Assembly (NCBI RefSeq): GCF_002980495.1
Contig: NZ_PVBR01000022.1
Span: 1-64,000, forward strand
DNA length: 64,000 bases
Source: Phyllobacterium phragmitis
Lineage (GTDB): Bacteria; Pseudomonadota; Alphaproteobacteria; Rhizobiales; Rhizobiaceae
Reading direction: 5' to 3'
The notes beneath the pieces are model-generated. The model searched no databases and had not been told where the DNA came from. It worked only from the letters and a program-made list of their open reading frames with translations. Below are positions 1 through 7,703 of the stretch, one piece after another; the first letter of the stretch is position 1, and every line of letters begins with the position of its first letter. A program made the translations under genes and the position numbers.

Positions 1-5
1 CATTG

Positions 6-44
6 TGATCTCCTTGAGGGCCTCGCGGTTCCCCAAGGAGATCA
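6..44. other. Inverted repeat / hairpin at window edge
   Basis: A perfect 10-base inverted repeat (arms at 6-15 and 35-44, TGATCTCCTT and its complement) encloses a GC-rich loop. It lies downstream of pcm, which reads leftward. No T-run follows on either strand, so a classical terminator is doubtful. The gene to the left is outside the window. Confidence 0.4.
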
Positions 45-94
45 TCTGATATCAGGACCCTACTCCCGAAGCCGTATAACGGCCGTTATTCGCT

Positions 95-111
95 CCGGCA
101 GAGCCGGAGGC
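95..111 (-). terminator. Possible stem-loop after pcm
   Basis: A perfect 7-base stem (CTCCGGC / GCCGGAG) with a 3-base loop sits about 14 bases beyond the pcm stop. Just beyond it lies a palindrome, ATAACGGCCGTTAT, at about 83-96 minus a few bases. There is no U-tract, so this may only be an mRNA 3-prime stabiliser. Confidence 0.3.
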
Positions 112-124
112 TTAGCGGATAGAG

Positions 125-778
125 TTACAGCACCGAAGCGATGCTTTCGATGAATGGCTGATAACGCACGAGCATCAGATCCTCGCGCTCGAAACGGCTG
201 CCGATCTTGGACAGGCGGGACATCACCTGTTGTCCGTCTCCCGGCCCGATCGGCGCGATCATCACGCCATTGCTGGCCAGGAGATCGACGAAATGGCGCG
301 GCATGCTTTCGAAAGCCGGCCAGACGATGATTCGGTCGAACGGCCCGCCGCCCGGCGGCCCATGGCGTCCATCGGCATGTTTGACGACGACATTCTCGAT
401 CTTGAGCGCCTGCAGCCGCTGGCGTGTCTGCTCCACCAGCGTCTTGTAGCGCTCGATCGTCGTGACACGGCCGCCGAGCCGGCCCATGATCGACGCCGTG
501 AAGCCGGAGCCGGTGCCGATTTCCAGCACACGCTGCCCTTCCTCGATGCCTAGCGCGGAGATCAGCCGGGCCTGATCATCGAGCCCTTCGATATATTCGC
601 CGCAATCGAGCGGAATAGTGCGATTCTTGTAGGCGACATCCGCCCATAAGCCGTTGACGAAACCGCGCCGGGGCGTGACCTCGATAGCGGTGAAAAGACG
701 CGGATCATTCAGCCCGCGCCCACGCATCCTGAGCACGAAAGCGGCGAACTCCTCGCGCTCCGACAGCTTTGGCGTCAT
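125..778 (-). CDS. pcm: Protein-L-isoaspartate O-methyltransferase family protein
   Basis: 217 aa cytoplasmic SAM-dependent methyltransferase of the PCMT family, whose members methylate isoaspartyl residues in damaged proteins. SAM-binding motif I (VLEIGTGSG) is at residues 84-92. The substrate-loop region, usually P-x-G-x-G-Q-T-I-S in canonical Pcm, here reads [10 protein letters not shown] (56-65), so the substrate may differ. The ATG overlaps the surE stop by 4 bases (ATGA), which indicates translational coupling at the end of the long leftward operon. The surE-pcm pairing is typical of proteobacteria. A second PCMT-family gene lies at 23.9 kb. Confidence 0.85.
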   Translation of the reverse strand: MTPKLSEREEFAAFVLRMRGRGLNDPRLFTAIEVTPRRGFVNGLWADVAYKNRTIPLDCGEYIEGLDDQARLISALGIEEGQRVLEIGTGSGFTASIMGRLGGRVTTIERYKTLVEQTRQRLQALKIENVVVKHADGRHGPPGGGPFDRIIVWPAFESMPRHFVDLLASNGVMIAPIGPGDGQQVMSRLSKIGSRFEREDLMLVRYQPFIESIASVL

Positions 779-1545
779 AGGGCGTCCGCACCGAGAACCG
801 CAGCCAGAGCCGCCCGGCTCTTATGCGCGGTCAGATCGAGCTGCAACGGCGTGATCGAGATGGCATCCGTCCGGATCGCCGCCACATCGCTGTCGGCGGC
901 GACATCGGCCTTGCCGCGGCCGAAGCGCAGCCAGAAATAGGGGAAACCGCGCGCATCCCGGCGCTCGTCTATCGAAGCCTCGTGCGAAAGCTTGCCCTGC
1001 ACCGTCACGCGCGTCGCGGTGACGGCATCGGGTGCACAATTGGGGAAATTGACGTTCAACAGAACGTCTCGAGGGATATCCGCCTTGATCAGTTTCCTGA
1101 TGAGAGCGGGCGCGCAAGCCTCGGCGGTTGCCCAGGGGACGATGCGGTTGCCCTCCTCGAACTCATATTCCTGCGAAAGCGCGATGGAACGGATGCCGAG
1201 CAGCGTCCCCTCGATCGCGCCGGCCACCGTGCCCGAATAGGTCACGTCATCGGCGATATTCGCCCCGGAATTGACGCCCGACAACACCAGATCGGGTGGC
1301 TCGGGCATGATCTTGCGCACGCCCATGATGACGCAATCGGTCGGCGTGCCGCGCAGCGCATAATGGCGGTCGTCGATCTTGCGCAGGCGCAGCGGCTCGG
1401 AAAGCGTCAGGGAATGCGCCAGCCCGCTCTGGTCCGTCTCCGGGGCAACCACCCAGATATCGTCCGAAAGCTGCCGTGCGATCCGCTCCAGAACCGCCAG
1501 CCCTTCCGCATGGATTCCATCGTCATTGGTCAGGAGAATGCGCAA
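775..1545 (-). CDS. surE: 5'-nucleotidase SurE
   Basis: SurE survival protein, a divalent-metal nucleoside monophosphate phosphatase. The N-terminal metal motif LLTNDDG and the later GVNSGAN and YSGTVAGA segments are all present. I chose a TTG start at 1545, which gives the usual N-terminus [10 protein letters not shown] and about 256 aa; AGGAAGG lies 9 bases upstream. A GTG at 1572, 8 bases after the serS stop, would add nine residues and has no clear ribosome site. It sits between serS and pcm on the same strand. Confidence 0.92.
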   Translation of the reverse strand: MRILLTNDDGIHAEGLAVLERIARQLSDDIWVVAPETDQSGLAHSLTLSEPLRLRKIDDRHYALRGTPTDCVIMGVRKIMPEPPDLVLSGVNSGANIADDVTYSGTVAGAIEGTLLGIRSIALSQEYEFEEGNRIVPWATAEACAPALIRKLIKADIPRDVLLNVNFPNCAPDAVTATRVTVQGKLSHEASIDERRDARGFPYFWLRFGRGKADVAADSDVAAIRTDAISITPLQLDLTAHKSRAALAAVLGADAL

Positions 1546-1579
1546 GTCCCAATTCCTTCCTGTGGTTTTCACACGGGCT

Positions 1580-2983
1580 TTATTCCGGCTTTTCGATCCT
1601 GGAGAGCCCGCCCATGTAAGGAAGAAGAACTTCAGGAATGGTTACGCTGCCGTCCTCCTCCTGATAATTTTCGAGCACCGCGACCAGCGCCCGGCCGACC
1701 GCGACGCCCGAGCCGTTCAGCGTATGGACGAAGCGCGTCGCCTTCGAGCCTTCGGGGCGATAGCGGGCATTCATGCGGCGCCCCTGGAAATCGCCGCAGA
1801 CCGAGCAGCTCGAAATCTCGCGATAGGCATTCTGCCCCGGCAGCCAGACCTCGATGTCATAGGTCTTCTGCGCGCCGAAACCCATGTCGCCGGTGCAGAG
1901 CACCACGGTGCGGAACGGCAAGCCGAGGCGCTTCAAAACCTCCTCGGCGCAGGCCGTCATCCGCTCATGCTCCTCGACCGAGCTCTCGGCATCGGTGATC
2001 GACACCATCTCGACCTTGTAGAACTGGTGCTGGCGCAGCATGCCGCGCGTATCCCGCCCCGCCGAACCCGCTTCCGAGCGGAAACACGGCGTCAGCGCCG
2101 TCATGCGGATCGGCAGGTCTTTCAGGTCAAGAATCTCATCGCGCACCAGATTGGTCAGCGGCACTTCGGCGGTGGGGATCAAGAAAAATCGATCCGTGGG
2201 CAGAACAGACTCAATATCTGCGGTTAAAATTGTCGTACCCAGTCCGCCGAGCCCATATTGCGCTAGAGCCGCACGCCTCGCTTTCTCGTTAAGCTCACCG
2301 AAATTCAAATCGCGATAAGTCGCGAATAAATCCTCTTCAAACTTCGGCAACTGCCCCGTTCCGAACATTGCTTCATCCCGCACCAGTAGCGGTGGGCTCA
2401 CCTCCATATACCCATGCTCCCCCGTGTGCAGGTCGAGCATGAACTGGCCGAGCGCGCGTTCCAGCCGCGCAAGCTGGCCCTTCAGCACGGTGAACCGGCT
2501 GCCCGAAAGCTTCGCGGCGCGTTCGAAATCCATGGTGCCCATGGCTTCGCCGATCTCGAAATGCTCCTTGGGCGAAAAGGCGAAATTGCGCTGGTTGCCC
2601 ACACGCCGGATTTCGACATTGTCGGCCTCGTCCTTGCCGACCGGCACATCGTCGAGCGGCAGGTTCGGGATGACCGCAAGCGCGTCGGCCAGTTCCTTGT
2701 CCAGACGGCGCTCTTCTTCCTCAGCGCCCTGCAGAAAACTCTTGATCTCGGCGACTTCGGCCTTCAGCTTCTCCGCCGTGTCGGAATCCTTCTGCGCCAT
2801 CGCCTTGCCGATGTCCTTGGATGCCGCATTGCGGCGCTCCTGCGCCTCCTGCACCCGGCCGACATGCTGACGCCGCTTTTCGTCGAGCGCCACCAGGCCG
2901 GCGGACAAGGGCGCCATGCCGCGTTTCGCAAGGGCGTTGTCGAGAGCTTCCGGGTTCTCGCGTATCCATTTGATATCAAGCAT
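1580..2983 (-). CDS. serS: Seryl-tRNA synthetase with an internal insertion
   Basis: Class II aminoacyl-tRNA synthetase that charges tRNA-Ser. It has the N-terminal coiled-coil tRNA-binding arm (about residues 30-105), motif 2 ([14 protein letters not shown]) and motif 3 ([16 protein letters not shown]). At 467 aa it is about 40 longer than the usual 425-430 aa. The excess lies between KFEEDLF and [12 protein letters not shown], roughly residues 222-265, where related enzymes have a short link such as RTTDGRW. The frame stays open, and the inserted DNA (about 2200-2330) is visibly more AT-rich than its flanks. The reading frame and all core motifs look intact. Confidence 0.95.
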   Translation of the reverse strand: MLDIKWIRENPEALDNALAKRGMAPLSAGLVALDEKRRQHVGRVQEAQERRNAASKDIGKAMAQKDSDTAEKLKAEVAEIKSFLQGAEEEERRLDKELADALAVIPNLPLDDVPVGKDEADNVEIRRVGNQRNFAFSPKEHFEIGEAMGTMDFERAAKLSGSRFTVLKGQLARLERALGQFMLDLHTGEHGYMEVSPPLLVRDEAMFGTGQLPKFEEDLFATYRDLNFGELNEKARRAALAQYGLGGLGTTILTADIESVLPTDRFFLIPTAEVPLTNLVRDEILDLKDLPIRMTALTPCFRSEAGSAGRDTRGMLRQHQFYKVEMVSITDAESSVEEHERMTACAEEVLKRLGLPFRTVVLCTGDMGFGAQKTYDIEVWLPGQNAYREISSCSVCGDFQGRRMNARYRPEGSKATRFVHTLNGSGVAVGRALVAVLENYQEEDGSVTIPEVLLPYMGGLSRIEKPE

Positions 2984-3015
2984 GGGATTGGCCGTGGATA
3001 AGAATTGAACGGGGC

Positions 3016-3037
3016 GGATGCCGGCAAACCGGCATCC
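3016..3037 (-). terminator. Hairpin between tatC and serS
   Basis: A perfect 9-base stem (GGATGCCGG / CCGGCATCC) with a 4-base loop lies 26 bases past the tatC stop and before serS. There is no strong U-tract, so it may attenuate or process the transcript rather than end it. Confidence 0.4.
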
Positions 3038-3062
3038 AGGACTGACGACGCCGAACGAAAGA

Positions 3063-3887
3063 TCAGGACGCGGACTTGCTCGCTTCCGCAGCCTTCTCGG
3101 CTTCAGCGAGTGCCCGCTTCCGCTCGATCATTCGCGCCGCCCAGATGGAAATCTCGTAGAGAAGGATGGTCGGCAAGGCAAGGCCGATCTGGCTCACCGG
3201 ATCTGGCGGCGTCAGGATCGCCGCCGCGATGAAGGCGATGACGATGGCGTATTTGCGCTTCTCCTTCAGCGTCTGCGAGCTGACGAGCCCGGCCCGCGCC
3301 AGAAGCGAGGTGACGACGGGAAGCTGGAAAACCAGTCCGAAGGCGAAGATCAGCGTCATCACCAGGCTGAGATATTCCGATACTTTCGGCAGAAGCGAAA
3401 TCTGCACCTCGCCTGCTCCGCCCGTCTGCTGCATGGCGAGGAAAAACCACATCACCATCGGCGTGAAGAAGCAGTAGACCAGTGCCCCACCGAGCAGAAA
3501 CAGCAGCGGCGATGCCACCAGGAATGGCAGGAATGCCATGCGCTCATTCTTATAGAGCCCCGGCGCCACGAACTTATAGAGCTGCGACGCGATGACGGGA
3601 AAGGCCAGGACAAGCCCGCCGAACATCGCCACCTTGACCTGTGTGAAGAAGAATTCCTGCGGCGCCGTATAGATGAGCTCCGCCTTGGAACGGTCCATGC
3701 CGGCCCAATCGAGCGCCCACTGGTAGGGAACGACCAGGAAATTGAAAAGCTGCTTGGCGAAGGTGAAACACAGCACGAAAGCGACGAAGAACGCCACAAT
3801 CGCCCATATCATCCGGCGGCGCAGTTCGATCAGATGCTCGATCAGCGGTGCCGAGCTTTGCTCGATGTCGTCGTCTTCGCCGGTCAC
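3063..3887 (-). CDS. tatC: Sec-independent protein translocase TatC
   Basis: 274 aa polytopic inner-membrane core of the twin-arginine translocase, which receives folded, RR-signal-bearing proteins together with TatB. Six hydrophobic segments can be traced. The conserved early region [14 protein letters not shown] and the loop with [13 protein letters not shown] are visible. Its ATG overlaps the tatB stop (ATGA). The gene order tatA-tatB-tatC-serS is standard for Rhizobiales. The C-terminus is a short charged cytoplasmic tail rich in Glu, Lys and Ala. Confidence 0.96.
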   Translation of the reverse strand: MTGEDDDIEQSSAPLIEHLIELRRRMIWAIVAFFVAFVLCFTFAKQLFNFLVVPYQWALDWAGMDRSKAELIYTAPQEFFFTQVKVAMFGGLVLAFPVIASQLYKFVAPGLYKNERMAFLPFLVASPLLFLLGGALVYCFFTPMVMWFFLAMQQTGGAGEVQISLLPKVSEYLSLVMTLIFAFGLVFQLPVVTSLLARAGLVSSQTLKEKRKYAIVIAFIAAAILTPPDPVSQIGLALPTILLYEISIWAARMIERKRALAEAEKAAEASKSAS

Positions 3888-4468
3888 GCTTTCGATCCTG
3901 TCTCGTCTGCTTTTGTTTTTGCCCGCGTGGCCTTCGCCGCACGAGGCTTTGCAGCCGCAGCCGGTTTTGCCGCCGGCTTCATCGACGTTTTGGCCGAAGA
4001 ATTCGACGCTTTGGCGCGCGCCGCCGTCTTTCTTGCCGTCTTCGCAGGTTTTTCCGCCGCCGCCGCATCGGCTTGAGGCGCCGAAACCGCTGCAGGCGCG
4101 TTCTCAACCGGCGCGTTGGCGGAAGGCACCGGCTCCGGTGGCGGAACGGGCGCGGCCTCCGGCTTCGCCGTGGTCTTGTTGAGGCTCGAGCGCAATTCCT
4201 CTCCGGCAGACCGGATCGGATCGAACATTTTCTTGATGTCCTTGCGCGGATCGAGGCTGCGGGCGTCGTCGACGACGCTCTTCACGTCGTCAAGCTCGGC
4301 TTCCCTGAGCGCATCGTCGAACTGACGGCGAAACTCGTTCGCCGTCTTGCGCATTCTGGTCGACGCCTTGCCGAATGCCCTCAGCATTCTCGGCAAGTCC
4401 TTCGGTCCGACGACCACGATCAGGATAACCGCGACCACCAGTATCTCGGACCAGCCGATGTCAAGCAT
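3884..4468 (-). CDS. tatB: Sec-independent protein translocase TatB
   Basis: 194 aa. One N-terminal membrane helix starts MLDIGWSEILVVAVI, followed by the TatA/B hinge (VGPKDLPR) and an amphipathic helix. The second half is a long Ala/Lys/Pro-rich tail (about residues 100-194) of low complexity, typical of alphaproteobacterial TatB. It acts with TatC as the receptor for twin-arginine signals. It follows tatA after 64 bases and overlaps tatC by 4 bases. Confidence 0.95.
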   Translation of the reverse strand: MLDIGWSEILVVAVILIVVVGPKDLPRMLRAFGKASTRMRKTANEFRRQFDDALREAELDDVKSVVDDARSLDPRKDIKKMFDPIRSAGEELRSSLNKTTAKPEAAPVPPPEPVPSANAPVENAPAAVSAPQADAAAAEKPAKTARKTAARAKASNSSAKTSMKPAAKPAAAAKPRAAKATRAKTKADETGSKA

Positions 4469-4532
4469 GGTACTTGGACTCCATACGCATCAGAATCCCG
4501 TGGCCCCTAAGGCCGTGGCATCTGAAACATTG

Positions 4533-4757
4533 TCAGGACTTCGAGGTCTTCTTTGCAGGGGAGACCGGTGTATCGGGATTGTTGTCGATGGTCTTGGCCG
4601 TCTCGACTTCATCCTCGTCCTGATCCGCCATGCCCTTCTTGAAGCTCTTGATGCCCTTGGCCACATCGCCCATCAGCTCCGGGATCTTGCCACGGCCAAA
4701 CAGCAGCAGCACGACGGCGAGCACGATCAACCAGTGCCAAAGTGAAAAACTACCCAT
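4533..4757 (-). CDS. tatA: Sec-independent protein translocase TatA
   Basis: 74 aa. A short periplasmic start (MGSFSLWHW), one membrane helix, the [12 protein letters not shown] hinge and an amphipathic helix ending in KSFKKGM, then an acidic tail. TatA oligomers form the translocation pore. I chose the ATG at 4757 because AGAGGAA lies just upstream and the protein then begins at the family-standard position. An upstream in-frame start at 4799 would add 14 residues with no ribosome site. Confidence 0.94.
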   Translation of the reverse strand: MGSFSLWHWLIVLAVVLLLFGRGKIPELMGDVAKGIKSFKKGMADQDEDEVETAKTIDNNPDTPVSPAKKTSKS

Positions 4758-4934
4758 AACATTCCTCTTGTTGCCGGATCGCAGAAAGCGAAAATCCAAA
4801 CCAGTTGCCGTGATTTAAGCTTTTTCTCCGCATCTTTCAAACGGAACTATATCGTGACCGGCGGTGCGCAGGGAAATTTTTTCGGGCCCTTGCGTCAGAT
4901 TGCCCCCAAATCGCAAAAAAAGAGTGGCCGGCTT

Positions 4935-5666
4935 TCAATCCTGCTCCACCTTGGGCGTCAGCAGCCCCAGTTCTTCCAGGTCGATATCGGTGAGCGGCTC
5001 CTCGTCCTCGGTCAGTTCATCGTGATCGATCGATGGCACGGGAATGGAGAACTGCGATGGCATGCGCGCCGAAAGAAGCCCTGCCCCGCGCAACTCCTCC
5101 ATGCCAGGCAGATCGCGGATATCGGGCAAGCCGAAATGATCGAGAAAGCTCTCCGTCGTGCCATAGGTGACAGGCCGGCCGGGCACGCGGCGGCGGCCGC
5201 GCATCTTGATCCAGCCCGTTTCCATCAGCACGTCGAGCGTCCCTTTCGACGTCTCGACCCCGCGAATGTCTTCGAGTTCCGCGCGGGTCACCGGCTGGTG
5301 ATAGGCAACGATGGCCAGAACTTCCAGCGCCGCCCGCGACAGCTTCCTCTGCTGGACGGCCTCGCGGCTCATCAGGAACGTCAGATCGGCCGCGGTCCGG
5401 AATGCCCACGCGTCGCCCGAGCGCACGAGATTAACGCCGCGCCGCTGGTAATCGGACTGCAACGCCCTAAGCACCGCGGGGATATCGACATTCGACGGCA
5501 GTCGTTCGGCCAGCGCCCGCTCCGACACCGGTTCCGCCGAGGCAAAGATCAGTGCCTCGGCCATCCGCACCGCCTCCGCCATCGCCAGCCGCGCCGCGGA
5601 GACGTCCGTGCCGGCGGGGTCAGTGACGGGAAACGACACGACCTGCGCTTTGCCCGTGTCAGACAT
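4935..5666 (-). CDS. scpB: Segregation and condensation protein B
   Basis: 243 aa kleisin-associated winged-helix protein that, with ScpA and SMC, forms the bacterial condensin. Family segments seen include AEALIFASAEPVSE, LEVLAIVAYHQPVTRAE.IRGV and the RPVTYGTTESFLDHFGL stretch. The ATG at 5666 overlaps the scpA stop by 8 bases and gives the normal N-terminus. The open frame continues upstream without coding character. The C-terminal tail is acidic. Confidence 0.93.
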   Translation of the reverse strand: MSDTGKAQVVSFPVTDPAGTDVSAARLAMAEAVRMAEALIFASAEPVSERALAERLPSNVDIPAVLRALQSDYQRRGVNLVRSGDAWAFRTAADLTFLMSREAVQQRKLSRAALEVLAIVAYHQPVTRAELEDIRGVETSKGTLDVLMETGWIKMRGRRRVPGRPVTYGTTESFLDHFGLPDIRDLPGMEELRGAGLLSARMPSQFSIPVPSIDHDELTEDEEPLTDIDLEELGLLTPKVEQD

Positions 5667-6513
5667 CGCCTGGCTCCTCGACCGGCGCTGCGCCTCGCCT
5701 GGTGCGCATGTAAAGCGGCTTGAACGGCGATTCCTGGCGTATCTCGATCCTCCCTTCCCTGACGAGCTCGAGACTTGCGGCAAAGGAGCTGGCAAGCGCG
5801 GTGGCCCGCTCGCGCGGCGACGGGATGAAGGCGATCAGGAACTGGTCCAGCGCCGTCCAGTCGCTCATCTCGCCCATCAGCCGCGTCAGGATCGTACGCG
5901 CTTCCTTCAATGACCAGACGGTGCGCTGCGCGATCTCGACCCGGGCGACGGCCGCCCGCCGCTGGCGCTGCGACGCATAGGCGGTCAGGAGATCGTAAAG
6001 CGAAGCGGAAAACTGGTTTCTCTTCTCCACCACCACCAGTTCCGGCATCCCGCGGGCGAATACGTCGCGCCCGAGCCGATTGCGATTGACGAGCTTGACC
6101 GCCGCGTCCCGCATCGCCTCCAGGCGCTTCAGCCTGAATTGCAGGACCGCCGCCAGCTCCTCACCGGTTTCGCCGTCGTCTCCAGGCGATTTCGGGATCA
6201 GCAGCTTGGATTTCAGATAAGCGAGCCAGGCCGCCATGACCAGATAATCGGCAGCCAGTTCCAGCCGCAAGGCCCGTGCCTGCTCGATGAACAGCAGATA
6301 TTGCTCGGTGAGCGCGAGAACCGAAATACGCGCCATGTCGACGCGCTGGTTGCGCGCCAGATGAAGCAGCAGATCGAGCGGGCCTTCAAAACCCTGGATG
6401 TCGATGACCAGCGCCGGTTCGCTGACGCCACGCTCGGCATCCGTCTGCCACAGCGCATCCATCGGCGTCGCCGCGTCATCCCTGCCTGTTGTTTTCGCGC
6501 CCGTCGCAACCAA
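5659..6513 (-). CDS. scpA: Segregation and condensation protein A
   Basis: Kleisin subunit of the SMC-ScpAB condensin. The N-terminal FEGPLDLLLHLARNQRVD signature is clear, as is the C-terminal winged-helix part. As drawn it is 284 aa from a TTG at 6513 with AGGGGA 9 bases upstream. An ATG at 6462 would give 267 aa and also starts before the conserved part, so the exact start is uncertain. It sits 28 bases after nagZ and overlaps scpB, matching the usual nagZ-scpA-scpB order. Confidence 0.93.
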   Translation of the reverse strand: MVATGAKTTGRDDAATPMDALWQTDAERGVSEPALVIDIQGFEGPLDLLLHLARNQRVDMARISVLALTEQYLLFIEQARALRLELAADYLVMAAWLAYLKSKLLIPKSPGDDGETGEELAAVLQFRLKRLEAMRDAAVKLVNRNRLGRDVFARGMPELVVVEKRNQFSASLYDLLTAYASQRQRRAAVARVEIAQRTVWSLKEARTILTRLMGEMSDWTALDQFLIAFIPSPRERATALASSFAASLELVREGRIEIRQESPFKPLYMRTRRGAAPVEEPGDV

Positions 6514-6541
6514 TCCCGCTAATCCCCTGAAAAATACCCGG

Positions 6542-7567
6542 TTATGCTACCGCCTCGAACGTGCGTTGGAATTCCTCGCGCATATCGGCCTCATCGGACA
6601 GATCGGGCTCGCCGGCGAAGACCTCGGCTATGTCAGCTCTTTCCCTAGCCTTGTCCGCCAGAACGGGCGCGCGCGCCGCCACCTTCGACAATTCGTCCAT
6701 GACGCCGTTGCAGTGAAGCACGACATCGCAGCCTGCGGCAAAGATTGCGTCGGTCAAATCCCCGAAATCCCCAGAAAGTGCCTTCATGGAGATGTCATCG
6801 CTCATCAAAAGTCCGTCGAACCCGATGGTGCCGCGTATGATGGTTTCGACCACGGTCGGCGACAGCGTCGCGGGCCGGGCCGGATCGATGGCCGTGAAAA
6901 CGACATGCGCCGTCATCGCGGCAGGCAAATCCGCCAATGCCCGGAACGGCACGAAATCGCGCGCTTCCAATTCTGAAAGCGGCGCATCGACCCTGGCCAG
7001 TTCCTTGTGCGTATCGGCAAAGGCGCGCCCATGTCCGGGAATATGCTTCATGACAGGCAGCATGCCGCCGGAAAGCAGGCCTTCGGCAGCGGCACGTCCT
7101 AGTGCCGCGACGATCTGCGGATCCGTGGCATAGGCCCGCGTGCCGATCACGTCATGCGCGCCTTCCACCGGAACATCGAGAACCGGCAGACAATCGGCGT
7201 TGATGCCAAGTTTCAAGAGATCGAAGGCATGAAGCCGCGACGTCAGCCAGGCCGCACGCAATCCGGCCTCTTCGTCATGGCGATAGAGCGCCCCGAGCGC
7301 CGATGCGGGCGGATAGTTGGGCGCAAGCGGCGGACGAAGTCGCTGGACGCGCCCGCCCTCCTGGTCGATGAAGACAGGCGTCGTCGGCCGCCCCGTCAGA
7401 TCGCGCAGATGCGCCGTCAGATCGGAAATCTGCGTCGCCTCACCGATATTGCGCGCAAACAAAATGAAGCCCCAGGGCCGTTCGTCGCGAATGATCGCGA
7501 TCTCGTCCGCCGTCAAGCTCGTTCCGGATACGCCCGCAATCAGTGCTTTTGATTCGCTCATGGTCAA
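6542..7567 (-). CDS. nagZ: Beta-N-acetylhexosaminidase (GH3)
   Basis: 341 aa cytoplasmic glycoside hydrolase family 3 enzyme that removes N-acetylglucosamine from recycled muropeptides. The hallmark KHIPGHG loop, which holds the His of the Asp-His dyad, and the GFDGLLMSDDISM segment with the catalytic Asp nucleophile are both present, as is FIDQEGGRVQR near residue 65. ATGs at 7567 and 7561 are both possible starts. It lies between the SPOR-domain gene and scpA, a typical Rhizobiales neighbourhood that links cell-wall recycling and division. Confidence 0.94.
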   Translation of the reverse strand: MTMSESKALIAGVSGTSLTADEIAIIRDERPWGFILFARNIGEATQISDLTAHLRDLTGRPTTPVFIDQEGGRVQRLRPPLAPNYPPASALGALYRHDEEAGLRAAWLTSRLHAFDLLKLGINADCLPVLDVPVEGAHDVIGTRAYATDPQIVAALGRAAAEGLLSGGMLPVMKHIPGHGRAFADTHKELARVDAPLSELEARDFVPFRALADLPAAMTAHVVFTAIDPARPATLSPTVVETIIRGTIGFDGLLMSDDISMKALSGDFGDLTDAIFAAGCDVVLHCNGVMDELSKVAARAPVLADKARERADIAEVFAGEPDLSDEADMREEFQRTFEAVA

Positions 7568-7640
7568 ACTCTATTCGGAAAAATCAGGGATAGCATGGCT
7601 TTCGTCATATTCAGGGCATGCTGTGGCAGACGATAATGGC

Positions 7641-7663
7641 AAAGGGCGGCTCATTCGCCGCCC
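7641..7663 (-). terminator. Stem-loop after the SPOR-domain gene
   Basis: A 7-base GC stem (GGGCGGC / GCCGCCC) with a 6-base loop is followed on the minus strand by TTTGCC. It lies 40 bases beyond the SPOR gene stop and about 75 bases before nagZ. The U-run is weak, so attenuation is as likely as termination. Confidence 0.45.
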
Positions 7664-7703
7664 CCGATATCCAGAAGAAAATCCATTCAGGAGAAAACGG
7701 CCG

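Noticed and set aside
823-1998. Long open frame (391 codons) on the plus strand opposite surE and serS
   Set aside because: It is antisense to two clear genes, Arg/His-rich, and a by-product of high GC. No family features.
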